The notes under the pieces are model-generated. The model saw only the letters and a program-made list of their open reading frames with translations. It was not told where the DNA came from and searched no databases. 64,000 bases of DNA from Chryseobacterium angstadtii (GTDB lineage: Bacteria; Bacteroidota; Bacteroidia; Flavobacteriales; Weeksellaceae), in contig NZ_LFND01000004.1 of the NCBI RefSeq assembly GCF_001045465.1, positions 186,001 to 250,000 on the forward strand, written 5' to 3'. Below are positions 1 through 7,955 of the stretch, piece by piece; positions within the stretch are counted from its first letter, which is position 1; the number at the start of each line of letters is the position of its first letter. The position numbers and the translations under genes are program-made.

Positions 1-875
1 GCGCAGATCTTATAAGGAACTTTTACATCATTGGCCGTTTCAAAAGCTTTTACCACTTCCAGAACGGATACTCCTTTACCTGTTCCCAGATTAAAAATAT
101 CAATTACGGTTTCATCCGGGCTCTGCATCAGCTTTTTCAGGGCCTTTACATGAGCTTTGGCAAGATCCACAACATAAATATAGTCACGAACCGGTGTTCC
201 GTCTTCCGTATCATAATCATCGCCCCAAATATTCAGTTTCTCACGGATTCCTGCCGCAGTTTGCATTACGTAAGGAACAAGATTGTTGGGAACTCCTATC
301 GGAAGCTCACCCAATATCCCGGAAGGATGCGCACCAATCGGGTTAAAATATCTCAAAAGAGAAATCCTTCTGCCGTAAGCTTTTGCAAAATCGGTTAAGA
401 TCTGCTCTCCCATCTGCTTGGTTCTTCCGTAAACACTTTCCGGAACTTTCAGCGGTGTATTTTCATCAATCGGCATTGTTTCTGCCTGCCCGTAGACTGT
501 ACAGGAAGAGCTGAAAATAAAATTAGAGATTCCTCTTTCTTTAAATTCCTGAAGAATATTAATAAGCGTGAATAAATTATTTTCGTAATAATCCACAGGC
601 TTTACCTGGCTCTCTCCTACTGCTTTGGAAGCTGCAAAATTGATACATCCTTCAATTTTATGGGCATCAAAAACCTGAGTAAGAAGTTCTCTGCGTCTTA
701 GATCGAAAGGATAAAAAAACGGTTTTTTGCCTGTAATCTCTTCAATATTCTTTAAAATAAATCTTTCTGAGTTGGATAAATCGTCTACAATAACCACTTC
801 AAAACCATCGTTAAGAAGTTCCACTACTGTGTGGGATCCTATGTATCCAAGCCCGCCCGTAACAAGTATTGCCAT
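1..875 (-). CDS. galE: UDP-glucose 4-epimerase (partial, C-terminus outside window)
   Basis: Interconverts UDP-glucose and UDP-galactose in the cytoplasm, supplying galactosyl units for surface polysaccharide and the Leloir pathway. Seen: the N-terminus starts MAILVTGGLGYIGSH, a Rossmann NAD-binding fingerprint (TGGxGYIGSH). About 120 residues on come the SSSCTVYG segment and then the YGRTK catalytic Tyr-x-x-x-Lys of extended short-chain dehydrogenases. About 291 codons are present and the gene runs off the left edge, so the last roughly 50 residues are missing. It follows the small membrane gene by 17 nt on the same strand and is probably co-transcribed with it and the DegT-type aminotransferase, a layout typical of cell-surface sugar synthesis. 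Family identity is firm. Another 4-epimerase substrate (for example UDP-GlcNAc) cannot be excluded from this fragment. Confidence 0.93.
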   Translation of the reverse strand, partial: MAILVTGGLGYIGSHTVVELLNDGFEVVIVDDLSNSERFILKNIEEITGKKPFFYPFDLRRRELLTQVFDAHKIEGCINFAASKAVGESQVKPVDYYENNLFTLINILQEFKERGISNFIFSSSCTVYGQAETMPIDENTPLKVPESVYGRTKQMGEQILTDFAKAYGRRISLLRYFNPIGAHPSGILGELPIGVPNNLVPYVMQTAAGIREKLNIWGDDYDTEDGTPVRDYIYVVDLAKAHVKALKKLMQSPDETVIDIFNLGTGKGVSVLEVVKAFETANDVKVPYKIC

Positions 876-892
876 TTTTTTATAATATTTTT

Positions 893-1330
893 TTAATCTG
901 TGTGTCTTCCTATTTCTTCGATTTCTAAAAACATTGAATTGTCTTTAGATTTTTGTATCAAAATCAATATTCCAATCATCATTAGATATAAAATTGGTGA
1001 TAAAACATAATCATTTATATCGTTTCCAAAATTTCCACTAATAAAAATTGATTCTAAAACACCCAATGTAAATGTTGCCATTAGCAGAATCAAAGTATAT
1101 GAAAAGATTCTAATTGATCGTTTATTTTTTATAATCAAAGAAACTAAACCAATAGTCGATAATATGGCTAAAATAACTATAGATAATGAATAAATAAAAT
1201 CTCTTTTGGTTAAAAATGAATTTGTAATTATTCTGTTAACAGTTGCAAACCAAAATAAGGCTGAAAAAATTAAATTAATTAAAATCGAAAGCCAATAAAC
1301 TATTTTGTACTTAAAAACTCTCCTTTTCAT
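893..1330 (-). CDS. Small four-helix membrane protein of unknown function
   Basis: Not recognised. The 145-residue product has four hydrophobic stretches (roughly residues 10-30, 45-68, 75-92 and 105-125) and a short polar, acidic C-terminal tail, so it is probably an inner-membrane protein with four spans. It lies 1 nt after the stop of the aminotransferase gene and 17 nt before galE on the same strand, so co-transcription is likely. Its DNA is visibly more AT-rich than both flanking genes (long runs of AAA, ATT and TTA codons), which suggests a recent insertion or an orphan gene. No catalytic motif is seen. A role in polysaccharide export would be guesswork from context. Confidence 0.7.
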   Translation of the reverse strand: MKRRVFKYKIVYWLSILINLIFSALFWFATVNRIITNSFLTKRDFIYSLSIVILAILSTIGLVSLIIKNKRSIRIFSYTLILLMATFTLGVLESIFISGNFGNDINDYVLSPILYLMMIGILILIQKSKDNSMFLEIEEIGRHTD

Positions 1331-1331
1331 C

Positions 1332-2456
1332 CTACTTCATAAACTCAAGCACCGCATCCGTAATATACTTTAGCTGCTCTTCGTCTAATTCAGTATGCAT
1401 CGGCAGGGAAATTACCTGATCAAGAAGCTTGTCTGTATTCACAAAATCTGCATCATTGCTTTCCTGATAATATGCTTTCTGCTTTCTCAGTGCTACAGGA
1501 TAGTAAATCATTGCAGGAATGTCTTTTTCTGTAAGGAACTTCTGAAGCTCATTACGCTTTCCGTTCAGAATTCTCAGCGTATACTGGTGGAATACGTGGG
1601 TAGAATTTTCTGATCTTTTCGGGGTAAGGATATCTGCAACTCCTGCAAAAGCTTCATCATAATAATCTGCAGCTTTTCTTCTTGCTTCGTTGTAAGAATC
1701 CAGGTGAGGAAGCTTTTTTCTTAAAACTGCCGCTTGAATGCTGTCCAGTCTTGAATTCACTCCTACCTCATCATGGTAATATCTCTCATACATTCCGTGG
1801 TTCACAATTCCTCTTAAACGGTGCGCTAGCTCATCATTGTTAGTGGTGATTGCACCTCCGTCGCCATAGCAGCCTAAGTTTTTAGAAGGGAAAAATGAAG
1901 TAGTTCCCACAGTCGCCATTGTTCCGGCAAATTTCTGCGTTCCGTCTGAGAATGTATACTCTGAACCTATGGCCTGAGCATTGTCTTCAATCACAAACAG
2001 ATTGTGCTCTTCTGCAATTTTAAGGATTTCCTCCATATTGGCACACTGTCCGAAAATGTGTACAGGAATGATCGCCTTGGTTCTTGGCGTAATCGCTTTT
2101 TTAATTTCTTCCGTAGAGATTGTGAATGTATCGTAATCTACATCTACCAGCACTGATTTCAGTTTAAGTAAATGAATAACTTCTACTGTAGCGGCAAAAG
2201 TAAAATCGGCCGTAATCACTTCGTCACCTTCTTTCAGGTCTAAAGCCATCAGCGCGATCTGTAAAGCATCCGTTCCGTTGGCACACGGGATCACATGCTT
2301 TACATCTAAATAAGATTCCAATTCATTCTGGAAAGACTTTACTTCAGGGCCGTTGATAAAAGCCGCAGAATCCATTACATTCAAAACTGCATTGTCTACA
2401 TCATTCTTTATTTTGTAATACTGACTTTGCAAGTCAACCATCTGAATTTTTTTCAT
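1332..2456 (-). CDS. DegT/DnrJ/EryC1/StrS-family PLP aminotransferase
   Basis: PLP-dependent sugar aminotransferase that uses an amino donor (commonly glutamate) to aminate a nucleotide-linked keto-sugar. The 374-residue length is normal for the family. Seen: NGTDALQIAL near residues 60-69 (phosphate-binding loop), EDNAQAIG with Asp158 (contacts the PLP ring nitrogen), and SFFPSKNLG with Lys192 as the expected Schiff-base lysine. The C-terminus carries the usual VFHQYTLRI and YYP elements. It is the first gene of a minus-strand set with the small membrane protein and galE, which fits O-antigen or capsule precursor synthesis. The exact substrate cannot be read from sequence; WbpE/VioA/WecE-like roles are all possible. 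Confidence 0.9.
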   Translation of the reverse strand: MKKIQMVDLQSQYYKIKNDVDNAVLNVMDSAAFINGPEVKSFQNELESYLDVKHVIPCANGTDALQIALMALDLKEGDEVITADFTFAATVEVIHLLKLKSVLVDVDYDTFTISTEEIKKAITPRTKAIIPVHIFGQCANMEEILKIAEEHNLFVIEDNAQAIGSEYTFSDGTQKFAGTMATVGTTSFFPSKNLGCYGDGGAITTNNDELAHRLRGIVNHGMYERYYHDEVGVNSRLDSIQAAVLRKKLPHLDSYNEARRKAADYYDEAFAGVADILTPKRSENSTHVFHQYTLRILNGKRNELQKFLTEKDIPAMIYYPVALRKQKAYYQESNDADFVNTDKLLDQVISLPMHTELDEEQLKYITDAVLEFMK

Positions 2457-2542
2457 AAATAAATATTTGTGTAAAAATAAGGAATTTAAAATCCTATCAA
2501 AAATTTTATTGATTTTGTTTTATCTTTATAGAAAATAACTTT

Positions 2543-4147
2543 ATGAAAAAACTTTTACTCTTTTGTTTTTTAGCGAGTTACTCTGCCATCAATGCACAGA
2601 CACAGCTGGTTTTTGTATATTTTACGGACAAACCGAACAAAGCTGCTTTTTATGCCAATCCGCAGTCTGAATTATCCCAAAAATCCATTAACAGAAGGAC
2701 TTCGCTGGGTATTTCATTGAATGATCAGGACGCTCCCATCGAACAGTCTTATATTCAGAATCTCCAAAATCTTGGTTTTACCGTTACCGATTATTCCAAA
2801 TGGCTGAACGGAGCTGCTGTAAATGCAACTCCTGCACAGATAAACACTTTGCAGGCACAACCTTATGTATCTTCTGTGGAAAGTTTCGCAAAAAATACGG
2901 CTACCGTTCCCAAAACAGCTCATCAGGACAAATTGAATTCTTCTTCAGAAAGCCAAAAGACGCTAACTGTATTCGATTATGGTTCAGGTTCTGCTCAGAT
3001 CGATCAGATTAATCTAAGGCCGCTTCACCTGGCAGGATTTACAGGAACCGGAATTTCCATTGCTGTTATAGATGCCGGATTTCCCAATGTAGATACAGGT
3101 TCTGCCTTTCAAAGAATGCGCAACAATAACCAAATCAAAGCCGTTTATGATTTTGTAACCAAAACAAACAATGTATACAGTACATCGATTAGCAATCACG
3201 GATCTGCCGTTCTGGGAGCCATTGGAGGCTACATCGAGGATACTTTTGTAGGCTCCGCCCCTGATGCTGATTTCTATCTCTACCGAAGCGAAAATGCCGT
3301 GGGCGAGATTCCGGAAGAGGAACTATACTGGATAGAAGCCGCTGAAGAGGCAGACAGAAAAGGGGTAGATATCATCACAGCTTCTCTTGGCTACAATACT
3401 TTTGACGACACTCGGTACAATTATACTTATGCCAATATGAACGGAACCACTTCCTTCATTGCAAGGGCCGCCGAAATAGCCACCAATAAAGGCATTTTCG
3501 TTCTCGCTGCCGCAGGAAACGCAGGATTGCAAACCTGGCACTACCTGACAACCCCAGCTGATAATGCCAAAGTATTTACGATAGGCTCGGTAGACTCCAC
3601 AGGAAATTCTTCAGGCTTTTCATCTTACGGACCTAATTCTGCAGGAGCGATAAAACCGGATGCCAGCGCAAGAGGAACAGCCTCCGCCACAACAACCAAC
3701 AACACAGTAACTTCGGTAAACGGAACTTCCATCGCCACACCTATTGCTGCAGGTGGCGTCGCTTGTCTTATCCAGGCTTTTCCTACTATGAACAGAGAGC
3801 AGATGAGAACAAAACTAAGACAAAAAGCCTCGCTTTATCCTAATAATACGAGCCAAATGGGTTACGGTATCCTCAATTTCGGAAGCACTTACAATCAGGT
3901 ACTCAATACTTCGGAGATCGTGAAAAAAGAAAAATTTGCCATCTTCCCGAATCCGGTTAAAAATATTTTAAATGTAGCTTCGGAGGGAGATATCTCATCT
4001 CTTGAGGTCTATGACAATTTAGGAAAACTGATCAGAAAAAATAACGGTCAGAAGTCTGTAAAAGTGGAAGATTTTCCAAAAGGAACTTATTATCTGAAAA
4101 TTCAGATGAAGGACCAAGTTTTTTATGAAAAATTCTTAAAGGAATAA
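2543..4147 (+). CDS. Secreted subtilisin-like (S8) serine protease with T9SS sorting domain
   Basis: Extracellular endopeptidase. A signal peptide occupies residues 1-18 (cleavage near INA-QT). A propeptide-like region to about 150 precedes an S8 domain with the complete triad: Asp177 in VIDAG, His219 in SNHGSA, Ser396 in NGTSIATP, plus oxyanion Asn326 in AAGNAG. From about residue 465 to the end lies a type A T9SS C-terminal domain (begins FAIFPNPVKN, ends with a KGTYYLKI strand and basic tail), so export through the type IX system and surface attachment or release is expected. The gene stands alone, with a strong hairpin terminator downstream at 4299-4331. A near-consensus TATCTTTA lies 15 nt before the ATG. 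Its DNA is of ordinary composition for the window. Confidence 0.93.
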   Translation: MKKLLLFCFLASYSAINAQTQLVFVYFTDKPNKAAFYANPQSELSQKSINRRTSLGISLNDQDAPIEQSYIQNLQNLGFTVTDYSKWLNGAAVNATPAQINTLQAQPYVSSVESFAKNTATVPKTAHQDKLNSSSESQKTLTVFDYGSGSAQIDQINLRPLHLAGFTGTGISIAVIDAGFPNVDTGSAFQRMRNNNQIKAVYDFVTKTNNVYSTSISNHGSAVLGAIGGYIEDTFVGSAPDADFYLYRSENAVGEIPEEELYWIEAAEEADRKGVDIITASLGYNTFDDTRYNYTYANMNGTTSFIARAAEIATNKGIFVLAAAGNAGLQTWHYLTTPADNAKVFTIGSVDSTGNSSGFSSYGPNSAGAIKPDASARGTASATTTNNTVTSVNGTSIATPIAAGGVACLIQAFPTMNREQMRTKLRQKASLYPNNTSQMGYGILNFGSTYNQVLNTSEIVKKEKFAIFPNPVKNILNVASEGDISSLEVYDNLGKLIRKNNGQKSVKVEDFPKGTYYLKIQMKDQVFYEKFLKE

Positions 4148-4181
4148 TGTATTGAGATCCCGATGGTATTATATTTTATAT

Positions 4182-4253
4182 CAATTTACATCAATAGGAA
4201 CGGGCTTTAGCCCGTTTACTAATGAAAAACCGTGCAAATGGCTTCAGCCAAAA
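4182..4253. repeat. Palindromic GGGCTTTAGCCC repeat (copy 1)
   Basis: Contains the perfect palindrome AACGGGCTTTAGCCCGTT (4199-4216), preceded by CAATAGGA and followed by a second, weaker GGCTTCAGCC motif. The same layout occurs four more times in the window (30866-30946, 31087-31158, 34107-34180, 34316-34390); this copy is inverted relative to those. Confidence 0.8.
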
Positions 4254-4298
4254 TCTAAAATTATCCTACAAATTATTGTGACCATTGGTATTTAAATA

Positions 4299-4331
4299 AA
4301 AAAGCGCCTCTCGTGTGAGAGGCGTTTTTCT
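4299..4331 (+). terminator. Rho-independent terminator after the subtilase gene
   Basis: Perfect 8-bp stem CGCCTCTC/GAGAGGCG with a GTGT loop (4305-4324), flanked by A-run and T-run, so it can work in both directions. It ends the subtilase transcript and may also serve the convergent PEP carboxylase. Confidence 0.85.
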
Positions 4332-4340
4332 TATCCCTAA

Positions 4341-4373
4341 ATCCTTGTCAAGGTTTTGAACCTTGACAAGGAT
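4341..4373. repeat. Perfect 15-bp inverted repeat
   Basis: Arms ATCCTTGTCAAGGTT and its exact complement are separated by TTG. No T-run follows on either side, so it is more likely a mobile palindromic repeat unit than a terminator. It sits between the convergent subtilase and PEP carboxylase genes. Confidence 0.75.
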
Positions 4374-4437
4374 AGTTTTGCTATTTTACTTTAGTCGTTC
4401 TTAATAACTTCCATCTTTCCGCTTCAAAACTCAGGCA

Positions 4438-6972
4438 TTATGCCGAATTTCTACTCGCATTAATATTTCCAAATAACGATCTGGTAACCAGCTTTTCATA
4501 AGCCTCCTTATTCCCTTCTCCCTTCTGGATCTTCATCAATGCATACTGCTGAATACTTAACAGCGGAAGTACAATCTTCTCACGGATCTTCACCGATTTT
4601 CTGGACAGCGGATCTTCTTCCTGAAGCATTTTGAATCCGGTAAGCTCAAGCATAATATCTCTTGAAAGTTTATATTCATCAAAAAGCACATTCCAGAAAG
4701 CTCCGAATTTCGGGTTGTTTTTAATATAATAGGTCAGCGGAAAGTAAGATTTATTCATACTCATCATAGAATTCAGCACCAGTGTTTTGAAGAAATCCGA
4801 ACCTTTGTACAGTTCTTTTACTTCCTCCATCCTGCCCTGTTCTTTCATCTGCTGCATTGCATATCCGAATCCGAAAAATCCGGGAACATTCTGCTTCAAC
4901 TGTGACCACGATCCCACAAACGGAATCGCTCTAAGATCTTCAAATTTCAGTTCGCTTCCATTCCCTCTTTTGGACGGGCGGCTTCCGATATTGGTTTTGC
5001 CATAATATTCCAGCGTACTCATTTCCTGAAGATAAGGAACAAACATCGGGTGGGCTTTCAGATCTGAATATTTTTTATAACTGATCTCTGCCAGCTCAAT
5101 AATCAGTTGCCTTTCTTTTTCCGTAAGGTCTTTTTTGGCATTTTTAAACACATCATTTTCCACTCCGGCGGTCAGAAGCTGTTCAAAATTGTATTTGGCC
5201 TGTTCTTTATTTCCGAAAATGCTGGTTATCGTTTGTCCCTGAATGGTTAACTCAATTTTATTGTTGGCGATTGTATTTCCCTGTGAAGCATAGAAGTCGT
5301 GGGTTTTTCCGCCTCCTCTAGCCGGAGGACCGCCTCTGCCGTCAAAAAATACTACTTTTATTCCATTCTGAACGGAAAGTTTAGTTAAGACCTCTTTAGC
5401 CTTATAAATTTCCCAGTTCGCTTTCAAATATCCACCGTCTTTTGTTCCGTCTGAAAAACCGAGCATGATCGTCTGCTGATTTCCTCTTCTCTCAAGATGC
5501 TTTTTGTACACAGGGTTCTGATAAAGCTCGTTCATTACATGTTCAGCATTCGCAAGCCCCTCCATAGTTTCAAAAAGGGGAACAATATCCATCTTAATTT
5601 CTTCATCCTGATAACCGCAGATTTTGAAAAATGCATAGACATTCATAACATCTTTTACGGCATCGGAATTAGAAATAATATAGCGGTTCATTCCTCTTTG
5701 CCCGTTCAAGTTCTGGATTTCAGCAACCTGAGAAACCGTTAATAAAGTATCTTTTACAATATCCTCAAACTGATCTGCATCAACTTTTTTATTAAGCTGA
5801 ATCAGAGTATTGAATTTTTCCTCTTCCGAAGCTTCCTTATCCGTTCCTATTTTAGCAAAAACCTCATCAATCACTTTCTGATGAATCCTGCTGTCCTGAC
5901 GAACATCCAATGTGGCAAAGTGGGTTCCGAAAATCTTCACACGATCTCTGAAATTCGCCAGAAGATCCAGAAACAGGGAATTGTGCTCATTCACCAGAAT
6001 TTTTTCCGCTTCATCTGCTTTTTTCAGAATATCTTCTGCTGTAATTAGTTTTCCGTTAAATATCGCTCCGTACAGCTCATCGCTCAGCTGTGTCAAAACT
6101 TCAGAAACTCCTCGGAAACTTAGTCTTCTTCTGATGAATTTCAAATGGCTGTAATAAGACTTCAGGATGGCTGAACGAAGCTCTTCTGCTACTCTTTTTG
6201 TAACATCAGCGGTCACAAACGGGTTTCCATCGCGGTCTCCGCCCGGCCAGAAGCCCAGCTGAATAATATCTTCATGGAGATGGAAATGACCGTTTCCAAA
6301 AGTCTTTTTAATTTTGGTAAACAGTTCTCCTATGGTGTCGTAATAAACATATCTTAGATAAGAAATAATACTCAATGCCTCATCAATCGGCGTTGGCTTT
6401 TCTTTGTTGACAAAAGGCGTTTTCCCTAGCTGCTGCAGAAGCATATCTATCTGTGTAACGGAATCGCTTGTAATAGCTCCTCTCAAATCCTGAATAATTC
6501 TCTGTACCGAACTTGGATAAAACTGAGTCGGGTGTGCTGTAAATACAACTTTTACCGTAAAATCCTTCAGTTTTTCGCGGACTTTTTCAAGTTTATGATC
6601 CTGTAATGAACGTTCAAAAAGATTCGTTACCGTTCCACTGTCGCTTTCCGAATGCAGATTGGGAAATGCAGCATCTTCAATACTGTCAAACAGAACCACC
6701 TGTCTTTCGATGTACTGAATGATTTTGAAAAGCAGCTCAAGTTTCTGCTCCTCAGTTTGAAGATCTGTATGGTTTTTAAAAAACTCTTCTACAATTTCTT
6801 CAGGGGTTTTTCCATCCTCATAGCCATTTCGGCTTTCCTCGTACAGGAAGGGAAGAAGCATCCCGATATTGGTCATTTTATCATAAGGCAGGCTCATAAA
6901 TAATGAATTGTAGATCTGGAATTTATTCTCCACGATCTGCCTGAATTTTTCTGCTCGTTGGTCGTGTATCAT
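4438..6972 (-). CDS. ppc: Phosphoenolpyruvate carboxylase
   Basis: Carboxylates PEP with bicarbonate to oxaloacetate and so replenishes the TCA cycle. The open frame extends to 7020, but the ATG at 6972 (MIHDQRAEKF) is chosen. A TACATTTG promoter element at 6977-6984 lies inside the longer version, and E. coli-type enzymes start with similar residues. This gives 844 residues, normal for the family. Seen: TAHPTQ with catalytic His147 (numbered from this start), GGDRDGNPFVT near 240, and the glycine-rich DGRGGPPARGGG loop near 550, followed by the SNSDAVKD region. The C-terminus ends in NASRNSA, near the usual C-terminal RNTG-like active-site tail. It is monocistronic, with only 4 nt between the -7 element and the start, so the mRNA is probably leaderless. 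Confidence 0.96.
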   Translation of the reverse strand: MIHDQRAEKFRQIVENKFQIYNSLFMSLPYDKMTNIGMLLPFLYEESRNGYEDGKTPEEIVEEFFKNHTDLQTEEQKLELLFKIIQYIERQVVLFDSIEDAAFPNLHSESDSGTVTNLFERSLQDHKLEKVREKLKDFTVKVVFTAHPTQFYPSSVQRIIQDLRGAITSDSVTQIDMLLQQLGKTPFVNKEKPTPIDEALSIISYLRYVYYDTIGELFTKIKKTFGNGHFHLHEDIIQLGFWPGGDRDGNPFVTADVTKRVAEELRSAILKSYYSHLKFIRRRLSFRGVSEVLTQLSDELYGAIFNGKLITAEDILKKADEAEKILVNEHNSLFLDLLANFRDRVKIFGTHFATLDVRQDSRIHQKVIDEVFAKIGTDKEASEEEKFNTLIQLNKKVDADQFEDIVKDTLLTVSQVAEIQNLNGQRGMNRYIISNSDAVKDVMNVYAFFKICGYQDEEIKMDIVPLFETMEGLANAEHVMNELYQNPVYKKHLERRGNQQTIMLGFSDGTKDGGYLKANWEIYKAKEVLTKLSVQNGIKVVFFDGRGGPPARGGGKTHDFYASQGNTIANNKIELTIQGQTITSIFGNKEQAKYNFEQLLTAGVENDVFKNAKKDLTEKERQLIIELAEISYKKYSDLKAHPMFVPYLQEMSTLEYYGKTNIGSRPSKRGNGSELKFEDLRAIPFVGSWSQLKQNVPGFFGFGYAMQQMKEQGRMEEVKELYKGSDFFKTLVLNSMMSMNKSYFPLTYYIKNNPKFGAFWNVLFDEYKLSRDIMLELTGFKMLQEEDPLSRKSVKIREKIVLPLLSIQQYALMKIQKGEGNKEAYEKLVTRSLFGNINASRNSA

Positions 6973-6976
6973 ATAA

Positions 6977-6984
6977 CAAATGTA
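6977..6984 (-). promoter_or_regulatory. -7 element TACATTTG of ppc
   Basis: Exact match to the Bacteroidetes -7 consensus TAnnTTTG on the minus strand, ending 4 nt before the ppc ATG. It decides the ppc start and predicts transcription beginning at or next to the start codon. No well-spaced -33 TTTG was found. Confidence 0.65.
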
Positions 6985-7078
6985 ATGGATTTTGGTTTTA
7001 AATGAATTGACAAATGACAAAAAAACTATGTCACAGAAAAAATTATTTTACTATTTTTTTTAACCATTTATCTTTAAA

Positions 7079-7174
7079 ACACAAGCTAATATAGATGGTT
7101 TCGATAATATGGATGATCAGCTGGCACAGGCTTTAAAAATATTCAGAGCCCGTTACAACAATTCCGGTTTATAA
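7079..7174 (+). other. Short coding-like fragment, possible gene remnant
   Basis: An open stretch with protein-like composition (MDDQLAQALKIFRARYN and a few more residues, then TAA) follows an in-frame stop at 7061. It has no convincing start upstream and no partner domain. It could be the 3' end of a decayed gene or a chance ORF. No family was recognised. Confidence 0.2.
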
Positions 7175-7236
7175 TAATTTTGAATACAACAGTTTATTGA
7201 TTAAATTTACTTATCACAAAACTTAATCAATATCCT

Positions 7237-7641
7237 ATGAAACAAATATTTATCTTCTTTTTAATGGCTTTTCTTTTCACAGGCTGCGGTGAAGATTGCT
7301 ATAATGCTCCTCAAACGATAGCTTTTAAATTCGTTGACCCTGATGATAAAAATCTAATCACCAACGGAACGATGAGTGTTTACTCGGTCAAGGATGAAAA
7401 TCAGGTTGGGGTACAATTAACCAGAACATCCGACGATATGATCATCTTAGAAAATGTAGGTGCTTATAATGGTACAAAAAATTATGTTTTCTCTTCTAAT
7501 GTCAGAGGTTTTGATTTTTCAATACATTCATCAGAATTTAAAGGAGGCTGTGATGGTTTTCAGATCAATAAAATAACATTCACCGGTGTAGGTATTGATG
7601 TAACGGATGAAAAGGGATATTATAAAATTATACTGCAGTAG
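7237..7641 (+). CDS. Small lipoprotein of unknown function
   Basis: Not assigned to a family. The 134-residue product begins with a signal sequence ending in a lipobox, FLFTGC, so Cys17 would be lipidated, followed by GEDCYNAP. The rest is predicted mostly beta-strand with two further cysteines (Cys21 and one near residue 108, KGGCDG), suggesting a small beta-sandwich anchored in the outer membrane. It stands alone between ppc (divergent) and a repeat block. A TAAATTTA sequence about 30 nt upstream is one mismatch from the promoter consensus. Confidence 0.75.
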   Translation: MKQIFIFFLMAFLFTGCGEDCYNAPQTIAFKFVDPDDKNLITNGTMSVYSVKDENQVGVQLTRTSDDMIILENVGAYNGTKNYVFSSNVRGFDFSIHSSEFKGGCDGFQINKITFTGVGIDVTDEKGYYKIILQ

Positions 7642-7655
7642 TTGAGATTTGATAT

Positions 7656-7858
7656 TAACAAGATGTCAGATATCAGACAGTGGTGGCTTCGAGAGCCTCT
7701 ACCAGATAGCGCCCCTTTATGATACAAAATATCAGATGTCAGACACTGAATCATTAACTCTACAGTGTACAGCCAGCAACCGACAACCTCTTCCAACCTC
7801 ATTTACCCTAAAACCCTCTCACGCTCAAACTCTCTCTCCCGAAACCCGAAACTAAATA
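7656..7858. repeat. Heptamer-phased composite repeat, copy A (inverted)
   Basis: Fills the 314-nt gap between the lipoprotein and the serine hydrolase; no gene is seen in it. Contains TGGCTTCGAGAGCCT, then heptamers such as CAGATGTC-CAGACAC, and at the right end runs built on ACCCTCT/CACGCTC/GAAACCC. The right end is the reverse complement of the left end of copies C and E. Confidence 0.75.
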
Positions 7859-7955
7859 ACTCATCACTCTTTCAAACATTCAATTAAAATAAGAAAAAAC
7901 GATATAAACCATGTAATAAAAAGCTATCTTACAATGTCTTATATCAAATGTTCTT

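Noticed and set aside
4341..4373. 15-bp inverted repeat as a terminator
   Set aside because: No T-run on either side; treated as a repeat element.
4438..7020. Longer PEP carboxylase start at 7020
   Set aside because: The extension includes the TACATTTG promoter element at 6977-6984, so the ATG at 6972 is preferred.
7649..7855. Open frames through the heptamer repeats read as proteins
   Set aside because: They consist of repeat text (Ser/Leu/Pro-rich), lack starts with promoters, and differ between copies in frame and length.
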